From assembly GCF_015999465.1 (NCBI RefSeq), contig NZ_CP065534.1, forward strand, positions 3,534,001 through 3,598,000: DNA of 64,000 nt, given 5' to 3'. Under the pieces are notes generated by a model, which made no database searches, had not been told where the DNA came from, and saw nothing but the letters and a program-made list of their open reading frames with translations. The translations under genes were made by a program, and so were the position numbers. The stretch comes from Lonsdalea populi (GTDB lineage: Bacteria > Pseudomonadota > Gammaproteobacteria > Enterobacterales > Enterobacteriaceae). Below are positions 18,056-30,609 of this stretch, one piece after another; position 1 is the first letter of the stretch; every line of letters starts with the position of its first letter.

Positions 18056-19501
18056 TTAAGCCGTGCCGCCCACCGTCAGGCTGTCCAGTTTCAGCGTTGG
18101 CTGACCGACGCCAACCGGCAGACTCTGGCCTTCTTTACCGCAAACGCCGACGCCCATATCCAGCGACAGATCGTTGCCCACCATAGAAATCTGCTGCATG
18201 GCTTCGATGCCGGAGCCAATCAGCGTCGCGCCTTTGACAGGCTTGGTGATGCGGCCTTTTTCGATCAGATAGGCTTCCGACGTGGAGAACACGAACTTGC
18301 CGGAGGTAATATCCACCTGACCCCCGCCGAAGTTCGGCGCATACAGGCCGTAGTCGACGCTGGCGATAATCTCTTCCGGCGTCGACTTACCGTCCAGCAT
18401 ATAAGTGTTGGTCATGCGCGGCATAGGCAGGTGCGCATAGGACTCGCGGCGGCCGTTGCCGGTCGGCGCAACGCCCATCAGGCGGGCGTTGAGCTTATCC
18501 TGCATATAACCTTTCAACACGCCGTTCTCGATCAGCACGTTGTACTGTCCCGGTACGCCTTCATCGTCCATTGCCAGAGAGCCGCGGCGGCCTTCCATCG
18601 TTCCGTCGTCCACCACGGTACACAGTTCAGACGCCACCAGATTGCCCACCTGACCGCTGAACACGGATGTCCCGCGACGGTTGAAGTCGCCTTCCAGACC
18701 GTGACCAACCGCTTCGTGCAGCAGCACGCCCGGCCAACCGGCGCCCAGCACGACAGGCATTGAACCCGCAGGCGCCGCAACCGCAGAGAGATTGATCAGC
18801 GCCATACGAACGGCTTCTTTCGCCCAGGCTTCCGCCCGCGCTTCGCCGTCCACCCACTGCCAAAAGTAGTCGTAACCGGTACGCGCGCCGCCGCCGCTTG
18901 AGCCGCGCTCACGCTTACCGTCCTGTTCCACCAGCACGCTGACGGACAGACGCACCAGCGGGCGAATGTCCGCCGCCAGGGTTCCATCGGTTGCCGCCAC
19001 CAGCACCAGCTCATACACGCCGGTCAGACTGGCGCTGACTTCCTGCACGCGGGCGTCTTCCGCACGGGCCGTCGCATCCACGCGCTGCAGCAGGGCGATT
19101 TTCTCTTCCCGAGTCAGGCTATCCAACGGGTTTTGGCTCGGATACAGCGCGCGATGCGCCGACTCGCCCAACGCATGTACACGTCCGTTGCCCTGCTCTC
19201 TCACGATGCTGCGGGCTGCCTGCGCACTCTGTTGCAGCGCATTTAACGTAATTTGGTCGGCGTAGGCGAAACCGGTTTTTTCGCCGCTGACGGCCCGGAT
19301 CCCCACGCCCTGATCGATGTGGTAGGAACCGTCTTTGATGATGCGGTCTTCCAATATCCAGGACTCATGGTAGCTGGATTGGAAATAGAGATCGGCGTAG
19401 TCCAGACGACGCTCGTTCAGCGTCTCCAGAGTCGTGTTCAAATCGTTCAGGCTCAGCTTGTTGGCTGTGAGTAATTGCTCACTGACTAACGTCAGACTCA
19501 T
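18056..19501 (-). CDS. tldD: Metalloprotease subunit TldD
   Basis: A 481-residue protein, the same length as E. coli TldD. It carries the zinc motif HEAVGH starting at residue 262, embedded in [26 protein letters not shown], and so is the catalytic half of the TldD/TldE heterodimer that processes peptides such as microcin B17 and CcdA. It converges with aaeR (32-bp gap) and lies downstream of yhdP, as in E. coli. TldE (pmbA) is encoded 6 kb away on the same strand. Confidence 0.95.
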   Translation of the reverse strand: MSLTLVSEQLLTANKLSLNDLNTTLETLNERRLDYADLYFQSSYHESWILEDRIIKDGSYHIDQGVGIRAVSGEKTGFAYADQITLNALQQSAQAARSIVREQGNGRVHALGESAHRALYPSQNPLDSLTREEKIALLQRVDATARAEDARVQEVSASLTGVYELVLVAATDGTLAADIRPLVRLSVSVLVEQDGKRERGSSGGGARTGYDYFWQWVDGEARAEAWAKEAVRMALINLSAVAAPAGSMPVVLGAGWPGVLLHEAVGHGLEGDFNRRGTSVFSGQVGNLVASELCTVVDDGTMEGRRGSLAMDDEGVPGQYNVLIENGVLKGYMQDKLNARLMGVAPTGNGRRESYAHLPMPRMTNTYMLDGKSTPEEIIASVDYGLYAPNFGGGQVDITSGKFVFSTSEAYLIEKGRITKPVKGATLIGSGIEAMQQISMVGNDLSLDMGVGVCGKEGQSLPVGVGQPTLKLDSLTVGGTA

Positions 19502-19547
19502 AGGATGTCACTCTTTATGTCAAGGTAATCAGATAAACATGCCGCCC

Positions 19548-22500
19548 TTACTGGCCGGATGTCGCCACGCGGGCTTTGTGCTTTTCGCGCAGAACTTCCT
19601 GAATCTCCGGTTGATCCACACTACCGGAAATATGGTAACGAATCAGGGAAAATTTATTCCACAGCGGCGCCAGCACTTTGCTGGCGGCGAATACCGCCGC
19701 GCCGACGACGGGATTGACCACAAAGGCCGCCGCCACCCCGACCGTACCGGAAAGCTCCGGCGCAACCGTGGCTTCCATGTTGATCTGCCGCTTCACCAGA
19801 TCGATATCGCCGCTCATGGCGATGTCCGCCTCCAGCCCATCGACCAGCAGATTATCCGTATGCAGTACGCCGGACTTAATCCAGGCCGAGCTGCGGATGC
19901 TGTCGAAGTAGAAGCCTTTGTGAAAGGTATCGCTGAAATCGAACTGCAATTTGCGCAGCAACGCATCAAAGCTGATCAGACGCAGCAGTTGCCCGGCCGA
20001 CCCGCTGCTCGCGCTGGTGATTTCCCCTTTGCCGAGACGGGTCTGCAAGATACCGCTCAGCGTGGGCAGGACCGGAGACCACGGTTCGCCGTGCCAGTAG
20101 AGATCATAATCGATGTTGAATGACTCACTACGCAGCGGCGTGGAAATCCCCAGCCACGCGGCGCTCTCCGTTAGGCTATCGCCCGACAGCCCGCCTTTCA
20201 ACGAGGTGCGGCTTCCACCCTCCGCCTGCTGCCAGCTGCCGTTGAGGGTCAAACGCGTCTTGCCGTCATCCACCAGTCCGCCACGGATCGAAATCTTGTT
20301 TCTCTCCGGCACGAATAATGCCTGAATCCGGCCCAGGTTCTGTCCCATCGCCCAACATTCGTTGCAGTTCACCTGTAGCGTGGGCCATCCGGCAAAGGTC
20401 TCGTTGGTGAGGGTAAAGGGCGCCGAGGCTTTGCCCGACGTCGAAGGAGACGCGTTCCCGGACCATTGAGGATTGTAGTAAAGATAGCGAATGTCGCTTC
20501 GCCATACGCCGGTACGGGGGATTTCCAAGCGTCCGTCGATCTCGCGGCCGCGCGCCGTCACCGCGGCGCCGCCCGCAGTGGGATACGCGCTCAGCGCCAG
20601 ATCGCGCCACTGCTGGCCCGCCAGCGTCAACTGCGGCGTCGTCAAGGTGACGCGTTCCGGCAGCGAGAATTCGCCGCCTCCCGAACCTAGGGAGGTCTTC
20701 GCGCCGGACAGCAGACCCAACCAGCGTTCGCCGTCAAGCGCGGGAAGGTGCAACGTGACGCCGTCCCCGCCTGTCAGCGCAGGGGCGTTTTTGCCGCCTT
20801 CCTGCCAGACCGCCTGAGCCAATGCCACCGAGTGCTTCTTCAGCAGCCAGCGGCTGTTAAACCGCTGACTCTTGGCCAGCACGCCCTGTACCGTAAAGCC
20901 GCGCAGGTTCCCTTTAGCGGTTAGCTGTACCGGCAGCGGTTTGCCCGCCGCCTTGTTGAGCGGCGAAGGTAAGTGACTGCTCACTTCCTTCAGGTCGGCC
21001 TGCGCATTAACGTCGTAGGTGGCGCCGCCCTTGTGCGGCAACGTCACGCCCACCTGTGTTTTCCAGGAGGCGCTACCGCCCAGCGCGCTCACGACATCGG
21101 CAGGCAATCCCGGCAACCGCGCCGGTTGTACATTCCCCTGTAAGTCCACGTTAACCTGAAACGCCTTTTCCTGCTCTTCCGTGGTGAAACCGGCGGTCAG
21201 CGGCTGGCCGAACACGGTGGCCTGCAACGGTTCGCTCTTCAAATTGCCGTTGTCGTAGCTGAAGCGGCCGGTGAGCTGGCGCAGCGTAACGCCCAACGGT
21301 TTGATGAACAGGCTATTGTCGTTCATCGTGACCTCGCCGCTCGCCCGTACCCGCTTGCCGTTCAGCGGGATGGACAGATGCAGCGTGCTGGCCACGTTGC
21401 CGCCGACCTGCAATTGCTGTAGCGCGGTTCCCAGCGTGGATTTCAGCGGCGTCTGCATGAAGTAATCACTCACTTCTTTACCACTGCCGTTCAGGTCGCC
21501 GTTGATCAGCAGGAGCTCCTGCTGATAGTTAGGGATCGCGGCATTGATGTCGCGCCCTTCAACGTTGCCGAGCCGCGCCTGCGGCGCATTCATCCACAGC
21601 CCGTTGTTCAGGAAGTTCAGGGTAATATTGTCACTGTTCAACGCAGGCCAGCCGGGCTGGAAGCTGAATTTGGCGTTTTTCAGCGGCACCCACACCTGAA
21701 ATTGTCCGTCATGATGCGTAAAGGGAAAGTTCGAGGGATTGCCCGCAAAAATCAGGGTGCCGTTGTCTACCGCCCCCCCCTGCACCGCCTGACTGAGGTA
21801 ATCGACCAGGCTTTTTCCCATAAAGTGTTCGGGATAGTAGCGCCACGCCTCAGCCCCATCGCTTAAACGCAGCCCGGCGAGAATATTGAGCTGCGGCTCG
21901 CCCTTCGCGGGATGATGGTAGTCAAAATCGCCGTTGACCCACAGCGATTTAGCCTGCACGTCTAATCCTTTCGACCACAGCGACCAGCCTTGGTCGTCGC
22001 TTCGCCAGTGCAGGTTCCCTTCCACTTTTTCCATTTCGAGCGGCGCGCGGAACATGCCTGGATAGGGCAATGTGCTCTGGTTCAGTTGAAGATGCACCTC
22101 ACCGCTTCCCACGCTCCCGCTGACCGTACCGGAAAAGCGGTCCACGCCCGGCAGCATCCGCCCGGGCTGCCAGCTGACATCCTGCCAACCCACCTGAAAG
22201 CGGCTGTTCTGCGGCGTCGCCAGCGGAATATCCAGCGCCAGCGTCGTCAGTTGCCCTTTCGGCTGCAACGCCTGCCAGCGTGTTTTCAGATCCGGCATGG
22301 AGGAAGAGAGCAAGGGCAGCAACGGCGTAAATCGCTCCAGCGCCAGATTGCCGCTGCGAACACGCAGTTCGCCTTGTAGCGCCTCACCGCCGACCGGTTT
22401 ATCGGCCGGCAGCCATAGCGCGGAAATCGCCGCCTGCGGCCACGCCTGCCCGTCCGTTGCGACCTTCAACGCCGGGATGGTTAGCTGCCAGCCGTTATCC

Positions 22501-23375
22501 TGCCGGCTGGCTTGCAGCATCATGTTGTCGACGCTGATGCGGTGCGTCTCGTTTCCATCACGCCAGCCTGCCGTCCCCTCATTCAGCAGAATATCGCCCC
22601 CGGCGATCTCTCCGTTACGCACATGCAGCCAGGTCGCCAGACTAAAGTCCGCGTTCTCCAGACCAGTGTTGCTGCGCAGCCAGCGGCTTAGCCAGGGCTT
22701 CATATCAATATCATCGGCTTGCAGATAAAGGGTGCCGTCATTCAGCCACCCCTGATCGTCTTGCAAGTCCATGCGCATCTGCACCACACCGTGCTGCCCG
22801 TTGAAACTCGACAGGCTGATCTGGCCTTCGGCGCGATGGCGGTTGTTGCCGTTCAGCCAGGTCAACTGGGGAATAAACAGTTCGGCGCGCGGGCCGGAGG
22901 GCGTCAGAAAGGTAATATGGCTGTCGCGCAGATCGAAATGGTCGAGCTGACGCAGAAACAGGTCGGCCACCTGGTTCGCCTGCCAGCCGCCATCGTTGTT
23001 TTTTTTCGAAAATTGCAGGGGATGTTTGATGTCCAGCTGCATCTGATAGAAAGTCAGATCGCGGAACTGCCAGCGCAGATGAAGCAATGATTGCCACACA
23101 TCCAGCGCCAGCGTGACCCGTTCAGACCGCCAGTCGGCGTCCGGATGCTGGATGCGGATACGATCAATTTCCAGCGTGGGGCCGAACGGCTCCCAGCGGC
23201 CGTTTAGGGCCGCGACCTCTATCGTAATCCCGGAGACGGACTGCGCCCAGGCCACCAGCCGTGGTCTGAAGTCGTCCAAATGCGGCATGACGAGCCTCAT
23301 CCCGCTGACCGCCAGCGCAACCAGTACAATAAGGGTGGCTCCCGTCGCAAGTACTATTCCGGGCAGTCGCCTCAC
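19548..23375 (-). CDS. yhdP: AsmA-like envelope protein YhdP
   Basis: A 1275-residue AsmA/DUF3971-family protein (E. coli YhdP 1266) anchored in the inner membrane by one N-terminal helix (about residues 5-27) with a huge periplasmic part. YhdP, with TamB and YdbH, is implicated in phospholipid transport to the outer membrane. VTLALDVWQSLLHLRWQFRDLTF near residues 85-110 is conserved. I chose GTG 23375 because AAGGAGA lies six bases upstream and VRRLPGIVL matches the E. coli N-terminus; the open frame extends 17 codons further. It follows rng on the minus strand with a gap of about 117 bp. Confidence 0.93.
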   Translation of the reverse strand: MRRLPGIVLATGATLIVLVALAVSGMRLVMPHLDDFRPRLVAWAQSVSGITIEVAALNGRWEPFGPTLEIDRIRIQHPDADWRSERVTLALDVWQSLLHLRWQFRDLTFYQMQLDIKHPLQFSKKNNDGGWQANQVADLFLRQLDHFDLRDSHITFLTPSGPRAELFIPQLTWLNGNNRHRAEGQISLSSFNGQHGVVQMRMDLQDDQGWLNDGTLYLQADDIDMKPWLSRWLRSNTGLENADFSLATWLHVRNGEIAGGDILLNEGTAGWRDGNETHRISVDNMMLQASRQDNGWQLTIPALKVATDGQAWPQAAISALWLPADKPVGGEALQGELRVRSGNLALERFTPLLPLLSSSMPDLKTRWQALQPKGQLTTLALDIPLATPQNSRFQVGWQDVSWQPGRMLPGVDRFSGTVSGSVGSGEVHLQLNQSTLPYPGMFRAPLEMEKVEGNLHWRSDDQGWSLWSKGLDVQAKSLWVNGDFDYHHPAKGEPQLNILAGLRLSDGAEAWRYYPEHFMGKSLVDYLSQAVQGGAVDNGTLIFAGNPSNFPFTHHDGQFQVWVPLKNAKFSFQPGWPALNSDNITLNFLNNGLWMNAPQARLGNVEGRDINAAIPNYQQELLLINGDLNGSGKEVSDYFMQTPLKSTLGTALQQLQVGGNVASTLHLSIPLNGKRVRASGEVTMNDNSLFIKPLGVTLRQLTGRFSYDNGNLKSEPLQATVFGQPLTAGFTTEEQEKAFQVNVDLQGNVQPARLPGLPADVVSALGGSASWKTQVGVTLPHKGGATYDVNAQADLKEVSSHLPSPLNKAAGKPLPVQLTAKGNLRGFTVQGVLAKSQRFNSRWLLKKHSVALAQAVWQEGGKNAPALTGGDGVTLHLPALDGERWLGLLSGAKTSLGSGGGEFSLPERVTLTTPQLTLAGQQWRDLALSAYPTAGGAAVTARGREIDGRLEIPRTGVWRSDIRYLYYNPQWSGNASPSTSGKASAPFTLTNETFAGWPTLQVNCNECWAMGQNLGRIQALFVPERNKISIRGGLVDDGKTRLTLNGSWQQAEGGSRTSLKGGLSGDSLTESAAWLGISTPLRSESFNIDYDLYWHGEPWSPVLPTLSGILQTRLGKGEITSASSGSAGQLLRLISFDALLRKLQFDFSDTFHKGFYFDSIRSSAWIKSGVLHTDNLLVDGLEADIAMSGDIDLVKRQINMEATVAPELSGTVGVAAAFVVNPVVGAAVFAASKVLAPLWNKFSLIRYHISGSVDQPEIQEVLREKHKARVATSGQ

Positions 23376-23492
23376 GCATGTCTCCTTGTTTTCCGTCATC
23401 GGCGGCAAAGCTGGCGAAAGCGCCATACCCGCATCACATCGACTCTCCGTTTTCTGCCATCGCTCGCCGCCAGCATCTACCCGCCGTCTGTC

Positions 23493-24962
23493 TTACATCA
23501 TCACCACGTCGAACTGCTCCTGACTGTACAGAGGTTCGATCTGGACCTTGACCTGTTTTGCGACAAAGACTTCCACCTCGGCCAGCGCATGGGACTCTTC
23601 GCCTTTCAGCGCTTCGCCGACGCGCGGCGAGGCATAAACCAGGAAGCGGTCTGAATCGTAAGCATGATGGACGCGCACGATTTCGCGCAGAATTTCGTAG
23701 CAGACGGTCTCGACCGTTTTCACCGTCCCGCGACCGTGACAGGTGGGACAGCCGCTGCACAATACGTGCTCGATACTCTCACGGGTGCGTTTACGGGTCA
23801 TCTCCACTAATCCTAGTTGAGAGAAACCGCTAATACTGGTTTTTACCCGATCTTTACTGAGCGCCTGCTCCAGCGAATGCAGCACGCGGCGACGGTGGTC
23901 TTCGTTGCTCATATCGATGAAGTCGATGATGATGATGCCGCCCAGATTACGCAGTCGCAGCTGGCGGGCGATCGCCTGCGTCGCTTCGATGTTGGTATTG
24001 AAGATGGTTTCATCCAGATTGCGATGCCCGACGAAAGCGCCGGTGTTGATATCAATCGTGGTCATCGCCTCGGTCTGATCGATGATCAGATATCCGCCCG
24101 ACTTCAGTTCCACCTTGCGATCCAGCGCGCGTTGAATTTCGTTCTCAACATCGTACAGATCGAAAATCGGCTGTTTACCCGCGTGAAGCTCCAGCTTGCT
24201 GGCCATTTCGGGGATGTATTCGGAGGTGAATTCTACCAACGAGTCGAAGGTCAGCTTGGAGTCGACGCGAATCCTGTCCAGCGCCGCGCCGGCGAAATCC
24301 CGCAGGATACGCTGCGCCAACGCCAGTTCGCCATACAGCTGGCAGCGGGTTTTATTGCGTTTTTTACGCTCCATCACCTTGGCCCACAGGCGCTTCAGAA
24401 ACGCCGCATCTTCCGTCAGCTCCTGCTCGCCCACGCCTTCAGCGGCGGTGCGAATAATGAAACCGCCCTGTTCGTCGCAGTAGGCGGACACGATGTGCTT
24501 GAGGCGCTCGCGCTCGGTTTCGCTTTCGATACGCTGGGAGACACCGACGTGCGAGGCGCCCGGCATAAAGACCAGATAGCGCGAAGGCAGCGTAATATCC
24601 GTCGTCAGACGCGCGCCTTTGGTGCCCAGGGGATCCTTGACCACCTGTACCATGAGATCCTGCCCCTGGCGTACCAGCTCAGCGATGTCGCGGACGTGGA
24701 AGTTTTTCTGTTCATCGCCCGCCACACATTCGGTGTGCGGCATGATGTCGGAGGCGTGCAGGAAAGCCGCCTTATCCAGACCAATATCGACAAACGCCGC
24801 CTGCATGCCGGGCAGCACGCGGCTGACCCGCCCTTTATAGATGTTGCCGACGATGCCGCGCTTGGCTTCACGCTCGATGTGAATTTCCTGCATCGTGCCG
24901 TTATCAATGTAAGCGACGCGCGTTTCTGACGGTGTAATGTTTACCAGTAACTCAGCGGTCAT
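23493..24962 (-). CDS. rng: Ribonuclease G
   Basis: A 489-residue endoribonuclease, the same length as E. coli RNase G, involved in 16S rRNA 5'-end maturation and turnover of some mRNAs. An S1-like RNA-binding region spans about residues 35-130 ([23 protein letters not shown]), the catalytic metal-site region includes [11 protein letters not shown] and DFIDM, and the zinc-link cysteines appear in [11 protein letters not shown]. The start at 24962 gives [15 protein letters not shown] as in E. coli; it overlaps the end of maf by 11 bp. Confidence 0.96.
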   Translation of the reverse strand: MTAELLVNITPSETRVAYIDNGTMQEIHIEREAKRGIVGNIYKGRVSRVLPGMQAAFVDIGLDKAAFLHASDIMPHTECVAGDEQKNFHVRDIAELVRQGQDLMVQVVKDPLGTKGARLTTDITLPSRYLVFMPGASHVGVSQRIESETERERLKHIVSAYCDEQGGFIIRTAAEGVGEQELTEDAAFLKRLWAKVMERKKRNKTRCQLYGELALAQRILRDFAGAALDRIRVDSKLTFDSLVEFTSEYIPEMASKLELHAGKQPIFDLYDVENEIQRALDRKVELKSGGYLIIDQTEAMTTIDINTGAFVGHRNLDETIFNTNIEATQAIARQLRLRNLGGIIIIDFIDMSNEDHRRRVLHSLEQALSKDRVKTSISGFSQLGLVEMTRKRTRESIEHVLCSGCPTCHGRGTVKTVETVCYEILREIVRVHHAYDSDRFLVYASPRVGEALKGEESHALAEVEVFVAKQVKVQIEPLYSQEQFDVVMM

Positions 24963-25545
24963 GGGTTCCTCTTGCTGTACGCAGTTCGGCAAATCGGCTG
25001 AACAAGTCAAGGGTTTCCACCAGCGGCAGTCCCACGACGGCGTGGTAGCTCCCGGCAATGGATTTCACGAAGCACCCGCCTTTGCCCTGGATACCATAGG
25101 CGCCGGCTTTATCCTTGGGTTCACCGCTGGCAATGTAGCTAACGATATCCTGTTCTGAGAGCCGCCGAAAAACCACCTCGGTGACCACACGTTGACTTAA
25201 TATTTTCTCTTTATCGGCCAGTGCGATGGCCGTCATTACCTGATGCCGACGGCCGGACAGCGCCCGCAGCATCTCGGCGGCATGCGCCTCATCGCACGGT
25301 TTTTCCAGCACGTCGCCTTCCAGCACGACGATGGTGTCCGCACCGAGCACTGGGAGATCCTGCGGTGCGACGGCCACGCCCGCCGCCGCTTTATCCTGCG
25401 CCAAACGGCTTACGTAATGCTCCGGCGTTTCGTCAGGCCGTCTCTGCTCTTCCACTTCAGCCGTCAGCGTCACGAACGGGATCTCAAGCATCTCCAGGAG
25501 GGTTTTACGCCGGGGAGATGATGACGCCAAATACAGTGCTGTCAT
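24952..25545 (-). CDS. yhdE: Maf-family dTTP/UTP pyrophosphatase YhdE
   Basis: A 197-residue Maf protein, same length as E. coli YhdE, a house-cleaning nucleotide pyrophosphatase acting on dTTP and UTP and linked to division arrest when overproduced. The N-terminal [16 protein letters not shown] (P-loop-like SxSPRR) and [10 protein letters not shown] motifs are intact, as is [15 protein letters not shown]. It lies between mreD and rng on the minus strand, the conserved enterobacterial order, and overlaps rng by 11 bp. Confidence 0.94.
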   Translation of the reverse strand: MTALYLASSSPRRKTLLEMLEIPFVTLTAEVEEQRRPDETPEHYVSRLAQDKAAAGVAVAPQDLPVLGADTIVVLEGDVLEKPCDEAHAAEMLRALSGRRHQVMTAIALADKEKILSQRVVTEVVFRRLSEQDIVSYIASGEPKDKAGAYGIQGKGGCFVKSIAGSYHAVVGLPLVETLDLFSRFAELRTARGTHDR

Positions 25546-25554
25546 GCACGACCT

Positions 25555-26043
25555 CTATTGTACGGTGAACTGACGGCGGATTTTCCTCATCAGTAAAAAC
25601 AGCCACGGCCACAGCGCGCCATCGACCACGCAGTTCCACAGCACTTCCGGGCGGAACGCCACATCGTGAACCAGAAACTCGGCCCAGAAGATAAGCAGAT
25701 CCAGCAACAGCGACAGCAACATCACGATTAACGCCTGCTGCCATAGCGCCATATTGCGGAAGAGCTGGAAGCGAAACGCCACCAGATAGGCCACGATGCT
25801 CAGCCCCAGAGCACGCACGCCCAGCGTCGCGCCGAGAATCAGATCGGTGATGATCCCCAGAATGAAGGCGGTTCCCACATTCACCCGGTGAGGCAGCGCC
25901 ATCACCCAGTAAATCAGAAGCAGCATCAGCCAGGAGGGACGGAACCTATAGATATCATCCGGCCACGGCATAATCTGCAGCACCAGCGCTATCAGGAACG
26001 ACAGCCAGATGATCCAGTTGCCGTTACGACGATAACGGTTCAT
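25555..26043 (-). CDS. mreD: Rod shape-determining protein MreD
   Basis: A 162-residue polytopic inner-membrane protein (E. coli 162) of the elongasome. It starts [20 protein letters not shown], with about five hydrophobic segments. It joins MreC, MreB, RodA and PBP2 to direct lateral wall synthesis. Its start overlaps the mreC stop by one base, implying translational coupling. Confidence 0.95.
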   Translation of the reverse strand: MNRYRRNGNWIIWLSFLIALVLQIMPWPDDIYRFRPSWLMLLLIYWVMALPHRVNVGTAFILGIITDLILGATLGVRALGLSIVAYLVAFRFQLFRNMALWQQALIVMLLSLLLDLLIFWAEFLVHDVAFRPEVLWNCVVDGALWPWLFLLMRKIRRQFTVQ

Positions 26044-27044
26044 TACTCGCCTCCCGGCGCACGACCGCCCTCAGGGGCGCTGTCCGTCGGGGAAACGGCA
26101 TTTACCGGGGGCGCCGGCGGTCCCATCGCCTCAGGCGACGGCAGCACATGCGGCATCATCTGCATCAGGCGTTCGTTCGCCACGCGCTGCACTTCCTGCG
26201 GGGAAATAGCGGCGCGGGCGTCGTTATCCCCGCCCCACAATAGGAGAAGATAGCGTAAACGCTGCAGGCCCGCCGTGGGACGCGCCTGAATGACAGTATA
26301 GGCACGCTGAGTGTCGACTTTCACCGAAGAAATGACGCCCACAGGATAACCTTCGGGGAAGCGCCCCCCCAGACCGGACGTGACCAGCACATCCCCGACG
26401 CGGATATCGGTATTGTTCGGCAAGTGCTCCAGCTGCAAATCTTCCGTGCAACCGTTACCCGCGGCAATGACGCGGATGTCGTTACGCAGTACCTGGATCG
26501 GCAGCGCGTGAGAGGTATCGCAAATCAGCAGCACCCGGCTGGTCAGTTGTCCGACGGCGATCACCTGTCCAACGACGCCTTTATCGCTGATGACCGGCTG
26601 GCCTTCATACACGCCGTTGACGGCGCCTTTGTCGATCACAACCTGATCGCTGTAAGGGTCGATACCGGCGGAGAGGACCTGCGTCACCATTTTTTGTTCA
26701 TCCTGCCGCAGCGGGGAGCCCAGCAGTTCACGCAGCCGCGCGTTCTCCTGCTTGAGCTGTCCTTGCAGCAGCAGGTCGCTGTTTTTCAACAACAGTTCCT
26801 GTCGCAGCGCCGTGTTCTCGCGCTCCAGCTGTTCCCGGGAGGTCAGCTTGGCCGAGACGTTGTCCAACGCCGCGCGCGGGCCGTTCGCCAGAAAATAGAA
26901 CGGGCTGACGACCGTATCCATGTAGGTGCGGATTTTGACAAACGTACCGAGCCGGCTGTCAGCGATAATGATGACAATCGCGGTGATGACGGTAAGAAAA
27001 AGTCGCAGTTGCAGAGAGGGTCCCCTGCTAAAAATCGGCTTCAT
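26043..27044 (-). CDS. mreC: Rod shape-determining protein MreC
   Basis: A 333-residue bitopic membrane protein (E. coli 367): one membrane segment at about residues 13-30, a coiled coil (about 65-110, [23 protein letters not shown]), then the beta-domain with RFPEGYPVG. It activates PBP2 in the elongasome. The proline-rich C-terminal tail (PPAPPVNAV) is shorter than in E. coli, accounting for the length difference. It is separated from mreB by 106 bp that contain a terminator-like hairpin. Confidence 0.95.
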   Translation of the reverse strand: MKPIFSRGPSLQLRLFLTVITAIVIIIADSRLGTFVKIRTYMDTVVSPFYFLANGPRAALDNVSAKLTSREQLERENTALRQELLLKNSDLLLQGQLKQENARLRELLGSPLRQDEQKMVTQVLSAGIDPYSDQVVIDKGAVNGVYEGQPVISDKGVVGQVIAVGQLTSRVLLICDTSHALPIQVLRNDIRVIAAGNGCTEDLQLEHLPNNTDIRVGDVLVTSGLGGRFPEGYPVGVISSVKVDTQRAYTVIQARPTAGLQRLRYLLLLWGGDNDARAAISPQEVQRVANERLMQMMPHVLPSPEAMGPPAPPVNAVSPTDSAPEGGRAPGGE

Positions 27045-27064
27045 AAAATGGCGTAATCCTCGAC

Positions 27065-27129
27065 AAAGAAAAAGGGGGCCACCTGACGGGATGAACTCAA
27101 AAAACCTTCATCCATACGGTTTCCCCCTT
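27065..27129 (-). terminator. mreB-mreC intercistronic terminator/attenuator
   Basis: On the minus strand an outer stem AAGGGGG/CCCCCTT (27123-27129 with 27072-27078) encloses a second hairpin GGATGAA/TTCATCC (27089-27095 with 27107-27113), followed by a U-rich tract (UUUUUCUUUG). It lies between mreB and mreC, so partial termination here would keep MreB in excess over MreC and MreD. Confidence 0.6.
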
Positions 27130-27150
27130 CTTTATTTCTGGCAGGCCGGG

Positions 27151-28507
<1,357 letters not shown>

Positions 28508-30448
28508 TTAAACATGGAACTGCTGTGAATATTTTTTCAGCGTATTCCCGACGGGCGTCGAGTTGGCAAACAACGCGCCTTGCCCGCCACGAACGCCCTT
28601 ATCCAATAACGTCAACCACTCTTCGCGGGTACGGACGCTGACGGCGCAAACGCGTGTCTTGGTGCCGACGCAGGCGGCGGTCAGACTGTGAATAAATAGC
28701 TGGTTCTCCGGATGCTGATCGACGCTACGCACCAGCCCAGGATGCAGTTTAATTACTTCAACCGGCAGCGACTTGATATAGGCGCTGCTCACCAGCGTCA
28801 GACCGGCCTGCGCCACCACCAGCCGGCACCCCAATCCGGTCAGCTCCGCAATCACCGGACGAAGACGCCCCAGGTACTGACACACGTCGGCCTCCGCCAG
28901 TTCCAGCAGCAGACGAGAGCGATGTTCCTGAGCACTCTGTTGCAGCGTTTCGCATAGCCATCTCAGGAATGAAGGCTGTAGCAGGGAATCCACGGTGATG
29001 GGGATCGCCAGCGCGACGTCGGCGTCACCCGCTATCAGCGCGAGTGTGCGGGTCACCAGCAACCGTTCGTAGCTGGCGGTCAGACCGAGCTGGCGCACCA
29101 GCGGCATATATTCCGCCTCCAGCAATTCCTGCGTGCCATCGTCAATGCGGCTGCTTAGCTCGTAATGATGCACCCAGCCTTCACGAGTGATTGCCGGTTT
29201 TTGGTAGAGACGCGGGCCGCCGCGGGACAGCGTGTCTTCCAGCAATGTACGCCACTTCACGCTCCCCCGCCCTTTTTCCGGCACACGACGGTCAAAAACG
29301 CACCAGCCGCTGCCGCCTTGCAATACGGCATGACGGGTGGCGTCTTCCACATTCTCAATGACCTGATCCACCCGCTGACCGCTGCGGTAGGCGCAGATGC
29401 CGATATGCAAAATATCGTCTTTATCGATGCAAGACGGCGCAGGCAGGCGCTCAGCGTCCCGCACCATCTGCGCCGCGACGCCGTCCGCATCCTTCAACGA
29501 ACGATGCGGCAGCAGCACCGCGAGATCGCTGTGGTGATAGCGGGCCAACAGCGAGGCCGGATAGCGCCGAACGAACAAAGCGAGCTGATTAATCAGGGCA
29601 GTGCAATACTCCGCCAGCGAGCTGTCATAACCGTGAGTTCCCTGCAGGGTGTCGAAGTCCGGCAGCCGGACCATCATCACCACGCCGTGCGTGCCGACGG
29701 ACTCCGGATCTTCCAGCTGTGTAGCCAGTTGGTTGTCAAAGAAAAACCGGTTATTCAAACCAGTTTCAGCGTCTTGTGCGACAAAGGCGCGGATCAGCGT
29801 ATCCACTCGGCCTTTGGCTTCCCGGGCTTCCATCAGATCGCCCAACAGCTTGTCGAGCGCGCCGCTGGCGCTGACCGGCCATTCACGCCCGGAGCCGGGC
29901 GGCACGACCTCGCTGTCACCGTAGAGAATACGCTCTGCGCGCGCTTCAAGCCTCTCCTGCCCGGCCATCTGCCGCCGCAGCCAGCGCACGGCATAAAAGA
30001 TGGCGACCGACATCACCAGCATCACCACCATGACGGACAGAAACGAAAACAAATAACGAGGGGACCCCATCAGCGGATCGACGTAGATCATTTTCAGCGA
30101 GATATGAGGATGCTGCATAAGCGACATCTGCGTCCGGCGATACATGATCGTCCGGTCATCGGGCTTGTCTTCCGGCAGGCTGACGATATCGCTGCTGTCC
30201 TGCCCCTGGAGGATTTCCAGTTCGACGATCCCCAGGCTCCTCATCACCGGCGGCAGCCACACTACGATCTCGCTGGGCGAGTTCGACAGCAGGGCCTGAT
30301 CGACGCTGGTCGCCACCGCTTTAAGTTGATGCTCCATGCGTTTCTGGCTGTAGTAAACGAAGCTGGAAATACTGCTGACGAACATTAGCGCGATCGCCAA
30401 TAGGATCAGCGTCGTCATCAGCATGGAAAGTTTGGTAGTTAATCTCAT
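28508..30448 (-). CDS. csrD: Regulator of CsrB/CsrC decay CsrD
   Basis: A 646-residue membrane protein (E. coli 646) that promotes RNase E-dependent decay of the small RNAs CsrB and CsrC, tuning CsrA activity. Two membrane segments (about residues 10-32 and 135-155) and a HAMP-like linker precede degenerate GGDEF and EAL domains: HHSDL stands where GGDEF would be, and ELSSR where the EAL signature would be, so cyclic-di-GMP synthesis or breakdown is not expected. ATG 30448 gives MRLTTKLSML as in E. coli; a GTG five codons upstream is in frame. It diverges from acuI. Confidence 0.93.
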   Translation of the reverse strand: MRLTTKLSMLMTTLILLAIALMFVSSISSFVYYSQKRMEHQLKAVATSVDQALLSNSPSEIVVWLPPVMRSLGIVELEILQGQDSSDIVSLPEDKPDDRTIMYRRTQMSLMQHPHISLKMIYVDPLMGSPRYLFSFLSVMVVMLVMSVAIFYAVRWLRRQMAGQERLEARAERILYGDSEVVPPGSGREWPVSASGALDKLLGDLMEAREAKGRVDTLIRAFVAQDAETGLNNRFFFDNQLATQLEDPESVGTHGVVMMVRLPDFDTLQGTHGYDSSLAEYCTALINQLALFVRRYPASLLARYHHSDLAVLLPHRSLKDADGVAAQMVRDAERLPAPSCIDKDDILHIGICAYRSGQRVDQVIENVEDATRHAVLQGGSGWCVFDRRVPEKGRGSVKWRTLLEDTLSRGGPRLYQKPAITREGWVHHYELSSRIDDGTQELLEAEYMPLVRQLGLTASYERLLVTRTLALIAGDADVALAIPITVDSLLQPSFLRWLCETLQQSAQEHRSRLLLELAEADVCQYLGRLRPVIAELTGLGCRLVVAQAGLTLVSSAYIKSLPVEVIKLHPGLVRSVDQHPENQLFIHSLTAACVGTKTRVCAVSVRTREEWLTLLDKGVRGGQGALFANSTPVGNTLKKYSQQFHV

Positions 30449-30609
30449 CCTTGGGTCTTTCACTCCTAAAGCGAGAACCGGATAAATACGGCACCGGCAC
30501 AGTCGCCTGTTCCTTGCGGTTTATCAGTGCATGCCATGTCTATTACCAATATAGTCATTACCTGATTTCCCTCTACCTATTTGTTCGCTCCCCAAAAGGA
30601 GGTAATGCA

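Noticed and set aside
17933..18763. 276-codon plus-strand frame across the aaeR end and tldD
   Set aside because: Antisense shadow of tldD; tldD has its metal motif and full length.
23817..24929. 370-codon open frame on the plus strand
   Set aside because: Antisense to rng, no ribosome-binding site, no recognisable domain.
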